A stretch of DNA of 64,000 bases from assembly GCF_001425265.1 (NCBI RefSeq), contig NZ_LMEC01000001.1, positions 702,036 through 766,035 on the forward strand, given 5' to 3'. The notes below the pieces were generated by a model. That model was given only the letters and a program-made list of their open reading frames with translations. It ran no database searches and was not told where the DNA came from. The stretch is from Massilia sp. Root418 (lineage in GTDB: Bacteria > Pseudomonadota > Gammaproteobacteria > Burkholderiales > Burkholderiaceae_D). Below are positions 52,436 to 61,300 of this stretch, one piece after another (the stretch's first letter is position 1; the number at the start of each line of letters is the position of its first letter). Made by a program: the position numbers and the translations under genes.

Positions 52436-55026
52436 AGGTTCAGCAGCAGCCAGGCCGGAAGGCCGGCATACAGCAACGCGTGTCCGGCGCGCTCCAGCCT
52501 GCGCCGGACCGCAGCGGCCTTCGAGGGATGCACCGCCGCAGCCAGCAGCGCCGCCGCCTCGATGGCTGCGCGCAGCAGCGCCGCGCATAGCACCACGCCA
52601 ATCGACCACGCCGCCCACCAGAGTGCGAAGGCGCTGAGATAGGCCTTCAGGCCGAAGGTGTAGTACTCGCCGAAAGCGCTGCCGTAGGCGATATGCTGGT
52701 GCAGGTGGAACGCCGGCACCGCCAGCGCCAGCGGCAGCAGCAGGAATTTGCATATTGGATGGTCAAGCCTCCAGCGCCGCAGCGCCGCGCGTGCCTGCGC
52801 ATATGTTCCCAGCACAGCGCGCGGACGCTCTGCAGGCCGCACGCCGCCAGCACCCGCACCCGCACCTGCCACGACGCCAGCGCCAGCATCAGCGCCCGCC
52901 AGGGCCAGCGTCAGCACCAGCGCGGCCGGGTCGGCCAGCGCCAGCCCGTAGCGCCACCGCTTGCCGGACGCGAGCCGTAGATTGGCGCCGGGTCCGGGAA
53001 TAGGCACCCGCCACAACTCGACCGCTGCGATCTCGCCCAGCGGCAGCGCCATGCGCTGCGCGCCGCGCGAGAACACCAATGCAGGCCGCCCTGGCGCCAA
53101 CTGCACCAGCGCGGCTTGCGCGGCAAAAGCGCGCAGCAGGCACCACGCCACGGCCTCGGGCAGCAGGAACACAATGGAGAACAGGCGGATCTGCGCCAGC
53201 GTATTAGTGCGCAGGGGGTCGTTGAGCAGCAGCGCCACGCACATGCCCAGCAGCCCAAGCTTGGCCAGCGCGCGCAGCAGGCCGGCAAGGAAACGCGCCG
53301 CCGGCGGCAACAAGGCCACCCGCACAGGTGCAGCCCCCATGGCCGCCGGCGCCGGTGCCGCCTCCCCGGTGGGCGTCCACCGGCGCCGCCACGTCCGCTG
53401 CGCATCTCCCGCCGCGAGGACAAGCAAGAAGGCGCTGGCGGCCATGCCCACCCAGTCGCCCCACAGCACCATCAAGGTCGGCGCCGGCCGCCGCAGGGGC
53501 ACGTCCGCGATCAGCCGCGCCGGTTCGCCCATGCGCGTGCCGGCCAGCACGCTGCCGGCCGGATCGATCACCGCACTGTAGCCATTGGTCGTAACGCGAT
53601 ACTGCGGCAGCCGCGTCTCAATGCTGCGGAAGGTCGCCACCGCCTGGTGCAGCTGCGCCCCCTGCCGGTTCGCGCTGAACCAGGAATCGTTCGACATGGT
53701 GAGGATGGCCTGCGCCCCCAGCCGCGCGCCGCCGATCGCAAGGCCGGAATCCACGTCGTCCAGGCATATCAGCGGCAGCACGGGAACCTCGCGGCCGTCC
53801 GCAAGCCGCAGCGGGAACACGCGCGCGCCGCTGCCGGGCAGCCAGCCACCGGTCCACGGCAGCAGGCGCCGCAACGCAGGGCCGTCCAGCCAGGCCGGCA
53901 AATGCTCGGTGAACGGGAACAGCCGCGTCTTGCGGTAAAAGCCCAGCAAGCCGGCGCCAGGCTGCACGAAGGCCGCCGCGTTGTACTCGCCCGCGCTGTC
54001 CCGCTCATACGTGCCAAACACGAAGGGCGCGCCGGCGGCGTTCACGTTGGCCAGGATTTCACGGTCGAACTCCGCACCGGCCTCGCTCTTGGGCTGCCCG
54101 AACGTGGTGGGATAAGCCGTCTCAGACCACAGCACCGCCTCCGCGCCCTGCCGCACCACGGCGTCGTAGCTCATCGCGAAATGCGTATCGAGCACGCCGC
54201 GTACCACCGCGTACGCGCCCTTGCGCTGGCGCTCGCCTTCGTAGTCGACGAGATTCGCCTGGATCAACCCCATGCGCAGCGGCTTGCCGGCCGGTTCGGG
54301 CAGGCCGGACAACGCGGCCATGCCGTAGCCAGCCAGCAGCACCGGCACCAGCGCCGCCAGTGCCAATGGCCTGGCGGCGGCACGCCATCCTTCGCCCCGG
54401 CGCACGTAAGCAGCGGCGATGCCTTCGTTAGCCAGCAACAGCAGCAGCGTGAGCCCCGCCGCGCCGCCCAGGTCCGCCGCCTGGCGCAGCAGCGCGGACG
54501 GATACAAGCCATAGCCCAGCGTGTCGCCCAGCAGCCGTGGCAGCATCCACTCCGCCGCCACCCAGGCCGACGCGGCCGACAGCGCGCGCAGCCCCGCACT
54601 GTGCCGGCCGCCGCTCCAGCGGCGCACCAGCGCAAACGCCAGGAACTGCGGCTGGAACAAGGGTGCCGCCAGCAGCAGCGCGGCCAGCCCGGCAGCCTCG
54701 CCCACGCCCGCATACTGCCCGAGCGCGCTGCCGAACCAATGGAAGACGGCCGCCGTGTACGCCACTGTCATGGCGTAGGCGCTTGCCAAGGTGCCGGCCA
54801 GCGTGCGGCGCCCATCCAGTGTGCGCAGCCAGGGAACCAGGATCACAAAGCCCAGCAGCCAGCCTGCGCCGCCACGGGCGTACAGGGCCGACAGGCCTGC
54901 GCTGGCCAGTATGCAGGCAGCAGCACGCAGCGCGGCATTGCCGCGATTGCCGGAATTGCCGGGCGGGCCGGGATTGCCGGTTTGGCCGGGTTGGGCGGGT
55001 TGGGCGGAAGAGACAGTTCGTTTCAT
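52423..55026 (-). CDS. Apolipoprotein N-acyltransferase-like protein with a C-terminal extension
   Basis: An 867-residue membrane protein, well over 300 residues longer than Lnt (about 510). Residues about 35-240 hold the Lnt-type transmembrane bundle and about 250-510 the nitrilase domain with E302 (LWSETAYP), K366 (YRKTRLFPFTEH, with E374) and C421 (PLICLDD). The cysteine block has Asp where classic Lnt has CYE. Residues about 570-867 add several hydrophobic helices and a beta-rich region (FSRGAQRMALPLGEIAAVELWRV) not seen in Lnt. The N-terminal 30 residues are Pro/Gly/Asn repeats. It lies in an operon with an SGNH hydrolase and an unknown protein, so a special acylation task is possible. 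Housekeeping Lnt is probably elsewhere. Confidence 0.85.
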   Translation of the reverse strand: MKRTVSSAQPAQPGQTGNPGPPGNSGNRGNAALRAAACILASAGLSALYARGGAGWLLGFVILVPWLRTLDGRRTLAGTLASAYAMTVAYTAAVFHWFGSALGQYAGVGEAAGLAALLLAAPLFQPQFLAFALVRRWSGGRHSAGLRALSAASAWVAAEWMLPRLLGDTLGYGLYPSALLRQAADLGGAAGLTLLLLLANEGIAAAYVRRGEGWRAAARPLALAALVPVLLAGYGMAALSGLPEPAGKPLRMGLIQANLVDYEGERQRKGAYAVVRGVLDTHFAMSYDAVVRQGAEAVLWSETAYPTTFGQPKSEAGAEFDREILANVNAAGAPFVFGTYERDSAGEYNAAAFVQPGAGLLGFYRKTRLFPFTEHLPAWLDGPALRRLLPWTGGWLPGSGARVFPLRLADGREVPVLPLICLDDVDSGLAIGGARLGAQAILTMSNDSWFSANRQGAQLHQAVATFRSIETRLPQYRVTTNGYSAVIDPAGSVLAGTRMGEPARLIADVPLRRPAPTLMVLWGDWVGMAASAFLLVLAAGDAQRTWRRRWTPTGEAAPAPAAMGAAPVRVALLPPAARFLAGLLRALAKLGLLGMCVALLLNDPLRTNTLAQIRLFSIVFLLPEAVAWCLLRAFAAQAALVQLAPGRPALVFSRGAQRMALPLGEIAAVELWRVPIPGPGANLRLASGKRWRYGLALADPAALVLTLALAGADAGAGVVAGAGAGAGGVRPAERPRAVLGTYAQARAALRRWRLDHPICKFLLLPLALAVPAFHLHQHIAYGSAFGEYYTFGLKAYLSAFALWWAAWSIGVVLCAALLRAAIEAAALLAAAVHPSKAAAVRRRLERAGHALLYAGLPAWLLLNLYGR

Positions 55027-55031
55027 CGTGT

Positions 55032-55655
55032 TCAGCGGCCCAGAGCGGCCGGATCGGAAGGTGGTGGAATGACGATGCGCCGCACCGGCAGCCCCGCCGG
55101 CGCCAGCTCCGCCGGCACCACGCGGTCCTGCGGCACGGGCACCGGCTTGCCGGCGGCGTCCAGCGGCTGGAAGCCGGGGGCAAACATCAGGATCGCCTCG
55201 ATGGGCTTGCCGTCATCGGTGGACTGGTGGTGGCGCACGTAACCTTCGGGCAGCTTGAAATCCTCGGGCACCGCCAGGCCTGCCAGCGGCGGGCTGGTGC
55301 CCGGCGGCGAAAACGCCCCCAGGCCCGTGTGGATGCCGCGTTCGTGCAGGCGCTTGATCACCTCGCCCATGCCCGGATGCTCGCCGCGCACCACGTAGCT
55401 TTTCAGGTCGCGCGTCGGGTCCGCATCGCCCTCGGGATCGGCCCTGTAGGCACTGCCCTGCGGGCTGGCCGGCGCCGCGTTCCCGGCGGCAGGCGCCTGC
55501 ACGGCCGCAGCGGACTGCGGCACCGGCGCGGCGCCCGTTCGGCCGGCCCCGCCGCCGGCGTCGTCCCCGGACCACAGCCACAGGAAAAATGCCAGGCTGG
55601 CCGCGCCGGCGGCGAGCATCAGCGCGGCAAGCAGGTAGCCTCGGCTGGGCCGCAT
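55032..55655 (-). CDS. Membrane-anchored protein of unknown function
   Basis: A 207-residue protein not recognised. A single N-terminal helix (LLAALMLAAGAASLAFFLWL) anchors it, then an Ala/Pro/Gly linker (about 33-75) leads to a periplasmic part with SYVVRGEHPGMGEVIKRLHE and HTGLGAFSPPGTSPPLAGL, and a Pro-rich C-terminus. It sits 4 bases before the Lnt-like gene and 9 bases after the SGNH hydrolase gene, so it is translated with them and may be a partner of either. Confidence 0.72.
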   Translation of the reverse strand: MRPSRGYLLAALMLAAGAASLAFFLWLWSGDDAGGGAGRTGAAPVPQSAAAVQAPAAGNAAPASPQGSAYRADPEGDADPTRDLKSYVVRGEHPGMGEVIKRLHERGIHTGLGAFSPPGTSPPLAGLAVPEDFKLPEGYVRHHQSTDDGKPIEAILMFAPGFQPLDAAGKPVPVPQDRVVPAELAPAGLPVRRIVIPPPSDPAALGR

Positions 55656-55664
55656 GCCGTGCCG

Positions 55665-56741
55665 TCAGGGCGTGGGGAGGTTGAACACCGAGACCGCCCA
55701 GCCCATGCGCTCGTGGCCATACTGGTTCCAGATCGGATTCTTCCCGCCCGAGAACGAGGTATAGCGCGGCGCGCCGGTGCCGGTGGTGCCGCCGAACAGG
55801 CCGGCGGTCACGGTGCTGCCGGTGTAGGTCGGATGGGTGTCGTCGGACTGGATATAGTCGTAGCTGCTGCTACTGGAGACGAAGTGGGTGTTGGCGTCGC
55901 GGATGGTGGAGCGCAAGGTGGCCGTAATGCGGTTCACGTAGCTGGCCTGGCTCTCGCCCGGCACATAGCGCAGGGCCTCCGAATCGATCTGGCCGTCGCC
56001 ATTGCTGTCGTGGTCCGCGCCCATGTACTGCGCGAAGTTGTCCGCGCACATGAAGCCCTTCTGGCGTGCCACGTCGCACATCATGTGGTTGATGCGGGCC
56101 AGCGACGGCAGGAACTTGTCCTGCATCCGCACGGTCGCGCCGGTGTTGGGGTCTTTGCAGGAGCTCTGCGCGCTGTCCGCCGCGTAGCCGGGATAGTGGA
56201 GGTTGGAGATCACTTTCAGCTTCACGCCCGCGTAGGCATTGGCGTTGATGTAATCCATGGCGGCGGTCACAAAGGTCTTGCAGCTGTTTTCCGCCGCCGT
56301 CAGCACGGCGTCGTCGCAGGTGCCGGTCTGGCTCTTGTAGGCGGTGCGCGCCTGCAAGCCGTCATTGCCGCACATTTCAAACGTCACCACGCGGGTGCTG
56401 CTCGCTTGCATGTAGGAGCGCTCGGCAACGATCTTGTTGTTGTACACGTCCTCCGCCACCGCGCCGGACTTGGTGCGGCGCACGCTCTCGATATCCGCGT
56501 TCCACTGCGCCGACAAGTACTCCGCGTCCACCGTCGGCGCCGAATACTTGGCCGCGCTGGTGGTCGAACCGTTGTAGCCGGCGTAGATGGAATCGCCGTA
56601 CGCCACCACGCGGTATTTGGTCGCCGTGCCAGCCCGGTCTATGGTCCAGGAAACGTTTTGGTTCAGGGTACTGGCGGCGGCCTGCGCGCCCGCCGCGAGC
56701 AGTATCGCAGTGAGCAAGGAACTGGAAAAGCGAGCATGCAT
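55665..56741 (-). CDS. Secreted SGNH/GDSL hydrolase with an EF-hand-like loop
   Basis: A 358-residue exported hydrolase. The signal peptide ends AGAQAAA. Block I is VVAYGDSIYAG (S51), block III EMCGNDGLQ (N126) and block V SDDTHPT (D300, H303), so the SGNH set is complete. A loop DHDSNGDGQIDSE (243-255) has the spacing of an EF-hand calcium site. Several Cys may form disulfides. The substrate (acyl ester of a lipid or polysaccharide) is unknown. CAGGAGACATTCC precedes the ATG. It heads the operon with the unknown protein and the Lnt-like gene. Confidence 0.86.
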   Translation of the reverse strand: MHARFSSSLLTAILLAAGAQAAASTLNQNVSWTIDRAGTATKYRVVAYGDSIYAGYNGSTTSAAKYSAPTVDAEYLSAQWNADIESVRRTKSGAVAEDVYNNKIVAERSYMQASSTRVVTFEMCGNDGLQARTAYKSQTGTCDDAVLTAAENSCKTFVTAAMDYINANAYAGVKLKVISNLHYPGYAADSAQSSCKDPNTGATVRMQDKFLPSLARINHMMCDVARQKGFMCADNFAQYMGADHDSNGDGQIDSEALRYVPGESQASYVNRITATLRSTIRDANTHFVSSSSSYDYIQSDDTHPTYTGSTVTAGLFGGTTGTGAPRYTSFSGGKNPIWNQYGHERMGWAVSVFNLPTP

Positions 56742-56855
56742 GGAATGTCTCCTGTCTGTGGTCTGAGAGATGGATGCTTGCAGCTCTTCTTGGCGAAGCT
56801 GGCAAACGATTCATCTTAACCAGATGACAAATTCCAAATTGCATTACCCACGCGT

Positions 56856-56891
56856 TGGCTCGCCAGGCCAATATAATGGCTCGCCAGGCCA
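56856..56891. repeat. Two 15-bp direct repeats 21 bases apart around a TATAAT box
   Basis: TGGCTCGCCAGGCCA occurs at 56856-56870 and 56877-56891, separated by ATATAA. The 21-base period equals two helical turns. Each copy also holds a short TGGC/GCCA inverted repeat. The minus strand has TATATT in the spacer, and the SGNH hydrolase gene starts 115 bases away, so an operator is possible. The rest of this 211-base gap shows nothing recognisable. Confidence 0.5.
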
Positions 56892-56952
56892 TGCCTGCTG
56901 TCGCGCCGCGATCACAGCCGGCGCCAGACTTCAGGAACAAAATCCTCTTAAA

Positions 56953-59160
56953 TCAGTTACTTAGCATCTTCGGCCCAGGCAACACACCGGCCAAGAGCCC
57001 GGCCAACTCCAGCGGCCGCCCCGGCAGATAGCCCTGGATCAGCGCGCAGCCGAATTGTCGCAGGAAGCCCAGGTGGGCATCGGTCTCCACGCCTTCCGCG
57101 ATCACCCTCAGTTTCATGTTGCGGCCCAGGTCGATAATCGAGCGCACCACGGCGCAGTCGTCGCGCTGGTGCGGCACGCCCTGCAGGAAATAGCGGTCGA
57201 TCTTCAGGGAGCTGACCGGCAGGGCCTTGAGCAGCGACAGCGAGGAGTAGCCCATGCCGAAGTCATCCAGCCCGATCTCGAAGCCCAGGCGCACCAGCTC
57301 CGTCATGATGGGCAAGGCCTTCTCGATGCGCTGCATGACCACCCCTTCGGTCAGCTCCAGGCAGATCTGCCCGGGATCGATGCCGGCGGCCGAGGTGATG
57401 GCCATCAGCTCGCGCGGCAAGTCACTGTCGAGAAACTCCGGCGCGGCCATGTTGACGTGCACCCGCACGCCCGGCAGGCCGCTCCGCAGCAGGGGCAGGT
57501 CGCGGCACACCTGCTCGATGACCCAGCGTCCGATCAGCACGATCAGCCGGCTTTGCTCGGCAAGCGGAATGAACTGGTCCGGCGGTACCACGCTGCCGTC
57601 GGCCTTGCGCCACCGTATCAGCGCCTCCAGCGCCTCCACCCGCAGCGTTTGCGCGTCGCAGATCGGCTGGTAAGCCAGGAAGAATTCATTGCGCGCCAGC
57701 GCGTCCTGCAGTGCCGAGAGCATCAGCAGCTGGGCCGCCACTTCGCATTGCTGCGTGTCGCCGTCGGGGCGAAAATAGCTGACCAGGTTGCGGCCGCTGC
57801 GCTTGCTGAGGTACATCGCCGCGTCCGCCGCGTGCAGCAGTTGCGCGGTGTCGGCGCCGTGGCGCGGGAACAAGCCGACACCGATGCTGGCCGACACCGA
57901 CAGCTCGTGGCCCATGTAGTTGAAGCGGGTGCGCGCCGCCTCCAGCACCGTGCCGGCCAGCGTGTCCACGGCAGCCTCGCCCATGCCTTGCGGCGCCATC
58001 AGCGCAAACTCGTCGCCGCCCAGGCGCGCCGCCACCGCGCCGGCGGGTGCCAACTGGCGCAAGCGGCCGGCGAACTGGCGCAGCACCTCATTGCCGGCGG
58101 CATGGCCGAAGCCGTCATTGATGGGCTTGAACTGGTCCAGGTCGATGTACAGCAGCGCGAACTGGCCGCCCGCCGCGCAGGCATCGTCCAGCAGCGCGTG
58201 GAAGTGGGCGCGGTTGAACAGGCCGGTCAGCTCGTCGGTCTGGGCCAGCACCCTCACCCGCTCCTGCTGCACCATGCGCTGGGCGGTCTGCGCGATGAGC
58301 GCGCTGATCGATTCCGCCAGGCCCGGCAACTGCGCTTCGCGCTGGCGCGGCGCGGCGCTGAAAAACTCCAGCACGCCGGCGCAGTGCAGGCCGCCGTCGG
58401 CGGCGACATAGGTCACCGGGAAGAAGAAGCCGGACTGCAGCCCGCAGCGCTGCGCGGCATGTGCCCGCGTCATGCCAGCAGGGGCGGCGCCGGTGTCTAC
58501 CCACTGCGCCTGGCCGGTCAGCCAGGTCTGGCCCACCGGCCCTTCGCCGGGCTTGATCGCCAGCCCGGCAGCCGCGCTGCGGAATGCCGAATAGTCGCGG
58601 TCGGCCGTGTGCCAGACGTGGCGGCAGCCCAGCGTTTCGCCGGCGGCGCCATGTTCGCGGGCCCAGAATGCGCCCCAGTCCCAACCCAGCTCCTCGCACA
58701 CCAGGTGGATGATTTTGTAGACCGCCTCGTCGAAGGTATCGGTGCCGATCAGGTAGCGCGTCAGCGCAAAATTGAAGCGCTCGCGCATGGCGGCGCGCTT
58801 GACCGCCGTGACATCAGTCAGCAGCCCGCTGACCACGGGCTGGCCCGGCGCCGCCAGCGACTGCAGGCGCAGCCAGCGCAAGCCCTGCTCGGGCGCGATG
58901 ACGCGGAACTCGCAGTCCGTCGCTGCGGCCTGCCCGCTGAGCTCCGACAGCACCGCCGCCAGCACGGCCGCGTCCTCCGCCACCACCGCCCTGGCCCAAT
59001 GCCCGGCCGGCGCATCCTCGGCGCCCAGCAGGCGCAAGGCGACCGTGGACAAGCTCATGTGGGCGCCGGCGCGCACCATGGACCAGCGGCCCAGCCCGGC
59101 CAGTTCATCGATCGGATCCGCCGGCACAGCGGGGCGTAGCGCTAAAACATTGTTGACCAT
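56953..59160 (-). CDS. GAF/GGDEF/EAL cyclic di-GMP turnover protein
   Basis: A 735-residue cytoplasmic protein. Residues about 30-130 are PAS-like, about 145-290 GAF-like, about 300-460 GGDEF (RLGGDEFALM) and about 475-725 EAL (EALIRW, ELTEGVVM, DDFGMGYSSLSLLKALPVSS, VIAEGVET, IQGYLPGRP). Both catalytic signatures are intact. The RxxD inhibitory site before GGDEF is missing. EAL activity (phosphodiesterase) seems fully supported, and GGDEF may be catalytic or GTP-binding. The signal is unknown. The C-terminus ends with a short hydrophilic tail. Confidence 0.93.
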   Translation of the reverse strand: MVNNVLALRPAVPADPIDELAGLGRWSMVRAGAHMSLSTVALRLLGAEDAPAGHWARAVVAEDAAVLAAVLSELSGQAAATDCEFRVIAPEQGLRWLRLQSLAAPGQPVVSGLLTDVTAVKRAAMRERFNFALTRYLIGTDTFDEAVYKIIHLVCEELGWDWGAFWAREHGAAGETLGCRHVWHTADRDYSAFRSAAAGLAIKPGEGPVGQTWLTGQAQWVDTGAAPAGMTRAHAAQRCGLQSGFFFPVTYVAADGGLHCAGVLEFFSAAPRQREAQLPGLAESISALIAQTAQRMVQQERVRVLAQTDELTGLFNRAHFHALLDDACAAGGQFALLYIDLDQFKPINDGFGHAAGNEVLRQFAGRLRQLAPAGAVAARLGGDEFALMAPQGMGEAAVDTLAGTVLEAARTRFNYMGHELSVSASIGVGLFPRHGADTAQLLHAADAAMYLSKRSGRNLVSYFRPDGDTQQCEVAAQLLMLSALQDALARNEFFLAYQPICDAQTLRVEALEALIRWRKADGSVVPPDQFIPLAEQSRLIVLIGRWVIEQVCRDLPLLRSGLPGVRVHVNMAAPEFLDSDLPRELMAITSAAGIDPGQICLELTEGVVMQRIEKALPIMTELVRLGFEIGLDDFGMGYSSLSLLKALPVSSLKIDRYFLQGVPHQRDDCAVVRSIIDLGRNMKLRVIAEGVETDAHLGFLRQFGCALIQGYLPGRPLELAGLLAGVLPGPKMLSN

Positions 59161-59314
59161 GGTGTCCCTGAAAGGAGTTGGGGCATCGCCGCGCCTGCGT
59201 TCCCCGCACCGAAGCGAGGCCTTTCCGCACCGCGCTGAAGCGCGGACGCCGGAAACAGTGCGTTATGCCGCTTGCGTCCTGCCGGGATGCACGTTCCGTG
59301 CCAGGGCCCGCCCG

Positions 59315-60079
59315 CTAGTCCGCCTGGAAGCTGCGTCCGGTAGCTGCCCAGTAGATGCCGCCGTACAGGTGGTGCAGGAAGACCGGATCGCCATACGTCG
59401 CCGGCAGGTGGCCGAGCGCGGTATAGAACGAGCGCCCCTGGTCGTAGTTCTGATACCAGCTGACCGGGTGGAAAGCGCCCATGCCCTTGCTGCGGCGCTC
59501 GCCCGACGAAGCCTCCGGCTTGTAGGTGCTTTCGTCAACCGTCAGCAGGTAGTTGAGCTGCCCGGTGAGCGCCGGGCCGAACTCGTACCACTCTTCGGTG
59601 GCGAGCGAGCGCCTGGCGAAGCGCTCCATGCCGGGGAAATTGCGGTCCTCCACCTTCAGCACGGCAGTCTGCACGGCCGGGTGCATCTGGAACATCCGGC
59701 CAACCAGCCTGGTGTACCAAGGCCAGCCGTGCTCGGTGTCCGAAGCGCTGTGCACGCCCACGTAGCCGCCACCCGCCTGGATATAGCGCTCGAAGGCGGC
59801 CTGCTGTTTGTCGTCCAGCACGTCGCCCGTGGTCAGCAGGAAGATGACTGCCTGGTACTTGGGCAGTTCCTTGTCGTTGAAGACGCGGTTTGCGTCCTCG
59901 GTCCAGAACACCTTGAAGTCGTGCAGCTTGCCCAGGTTCTGGACCGCAGCGACGCCGGCGGGGATGGCATCGTGATGCCAGCCGGCGGTCTTGGAAAACA
60001 CCAGCACATTGAATTGTTCGGCGTGGGCGCAGGTGGCGGCCATGCAGCTGGCCAGGAGGATGGCGAAGAGACGCTTCAT
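59315..60079 (-). CDS. Secreted ThuA-like protein
   Basis: A 254-residue exported protein with a signal peptide ending CAHA. The ThuA (class I glutamine-amidotransferase-like) fold is seen in FNVLVFSKTAGWHHDAIPAG, YQAVIFLLTTGDVLDDKQQ, GGGYVGVHSASDTEHGWPWY, PVSWYQNYDQGRSFYTALGH and the late FLHHLYGGIYWAATG. Such proteins are often linked to sugar metabolism, but no activity is established. The gap of 154 bases to the GGDEF/EAL gene has nothing recognisable. Confidence 0.88.
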   Translation of the reverse strand: MKRLFAILLASCMAATCAHAEQFNVLVFSKTAGWHHDAIPAGVAAVQNLGKLHDFKVFWTEDANRVFNDKELPKYQAVIFLLTTGDVLDDKQQAAFERYIQAGGGYVGVHSASDTEHGWPWYTRLVGRMFQMHPAVQTAVLKVEDRNFPGMERFARRSLATEEWYEFGPALTGQLNYLLTVDESTYKPEASSGERRSKGMGAFHPVSWYQNYDQGRSFYTALGHLPATYGDPVFLHHLYGGIYWAATGRSFQAD

Positions 60080-60154
60080 CGGCAGGGAATGGAAGGTTGG
60101 GAATTCCCCAACGTAACGGAGGACCGCCGCTTTGTCAACGTTACAGCCACCGCC

Positions 60155-60601
60155 TCAAGCGCCGAAATACGGCCGCGCCAGAAGCGTGACCGTGCCGAAG
60201 AGATAGGTAACGAACAGGCCGATAGCCCAGCGGTTCATCAAATCGATCCGGCCGTTCAACCTATCGATCTTGTCGCCAAGCCGCTCGATTTTGTCGTCGA
60301 GCCGGTCTATCCTGGCATCGACACGCCGAATTTCCTCACGAAATTCGGTCCTCAGCTCGGCTCGCATTGTTTCAAGCGCCGTCTGCTGAGCCGCCGCCAG
60401 TTGCTGCATTTCCGCACGCAGCCTTTTCTCGACATCATGGATAAGTGCGGTCAGGGTTTTAAACCCCTCGTCCATGTGCTCCTGAAGCAATCTGACAGTA
60501 TTGGCGAGATTCTCCACAGTGACCTCCAGCCGAGTGATGCGCACCTCGTGATCATGGTGGTCGGAAGCCGTTGGCCTGTCAAGCGGCGCTGGTGAGTTCA
60601 T
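60155..60601 (-). CDS. Coiled-coil protein with a C-terminal membrane anchor
   Basis: A 148-residue protein of unknown function. Residues about 20-120 are continuous heptads (ITRLEVTVENLANTVRLLQE, then IDRLDDKIERLGDKIDRLNG), followed by one helix near the C-terminus (WAIGLFVTYLFGTVTLLA). The pattern recalls Bdr/DUF1640-like small coiled-coil proteins. The ATG at 60601 follows CAGGAGCGGAAC. An ATG seven codons earlier has no ribosome-binding site. Confidence 0.78.
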   Translation of the reverse strand: MNSPAPLDRPTASDHHDHEVRITRLEVTVENLANTVRLLQEHMDEGFKTLTALIHDVEKRLRAEMQQLAAAQQTALETMRAELRTEFREEIRRVDARIDRLDDKIERLGDKIDRLNGRIDLMNRWAIGLFVTYLFGTVTLLARPYFGA

Positions 60602-60690
60602 GTTCCGCTCCTGTCGTGTCAATCCCGTCAGGATTCCATTCCAGGCCAGCGTCTTTGCGCGCGCACAAAGACGCTTCAGGTGCCAGGCGC

Positions 60691-61146
60691 CTACTTCCCT
60701 TTGTAAATGCCCGCTTCCAGGATGACGTCGCCCTGCTTGAGGAAGTAGGTGGACTTCTTCTCGATCTGGCCGTTGGTCGGGTTGTTGTAGCGGTAGTCCA
60801 CCCAGCCTTTGCCTTTTGCCTTGGCCTGCTCGATGATCTCCTTGCGGAACAGCTTGCCGTCCGCGTCGGGCAGCACCACCATGTTCTTGCCGACCAGCTT
60901 GGGGTTGGTCGGATGCGCCAGCTGGGTGCCGTCCAGCGCCCGGACTGTAAGGTAAGTGGTATCGTTGACGAACTCGGGGTTCTTATCGTTGACTTCCTTG
61001 ATCAGCGCATCCTTGCCGTGCTTTTGCGCGTAGGCGGCGCCCTTGTCCACCATCGCCACGGCTGCGGCGGCAGAGTCGGCTGCTAGCACAGGAACGGCGG
61101 ACAAGGCGGTTGTTGCGAACAGCACCGACATGATTGTGTTTTTCAT
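60691..61146 (-). CDS. Periplasmic single-Cache-domain protein (paralogue of 6170-6634)
   Basis: A 151-residue exported protein (signal peptide ending VPVLAA) with the Cache_2 pattern AVAMVDKGAAYAQKHGKDAL, TTYLTVRALDGTQLAHPTNP, KGWVDYRYNNPTNGQIEKKS and DVILEAGIYKGK. It resembles the protein at 6170 in the GWVDY..NP and AGIYK parts. The role is unknown, and no signalling partner adjoins it. Confidence 0.82.
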   Translation of the reverse strand: MKNTIMSVLFATTALSAVPVLAADSAAAAVAMVDKGAAYAQKHGKDALIKEVNDKNPEFVNDTTYLTVRALDGTQLAHPTNPKLVGKNMVVLPDADGKLFRKEIIEQAKAKGKGWVDYRYNNPTNGQIEKKSTYFLKQGDVILEAGIYKGK

Positions 61147-61300
61147 GATGTCATGGTCTCCATAGTGTGGCGTGACCGCTGCGATGGCGGCAGTCCACTA
61201 TAGCAGCGCCGGGCCGTTGAATGGTGGCAAGCATGCTACGTAATTTCCGCAGTGCGCGCACACTAGTGGCAAGCCCCGCCAACCATTGAAAGGAGCCATC

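Noticed and set aside
54940..55015. GGCGGGCCGG-like low-complexity stretch at the start of the Lnt-like gene
   Set aside because: It encodes a Pro/Gly/Asn-rich tail within the open reading frame and shows no fixed repeat unit, so it is neither a CRISPR array nor a true tandem repeat.
53116..56819. Two long plus-strand open frames (708 and 760 codons)
   Set aside because: They are antisense to the Lnt-like, unknown and SGNH genes and show only Arg/Ala/Pro-rich sequence.
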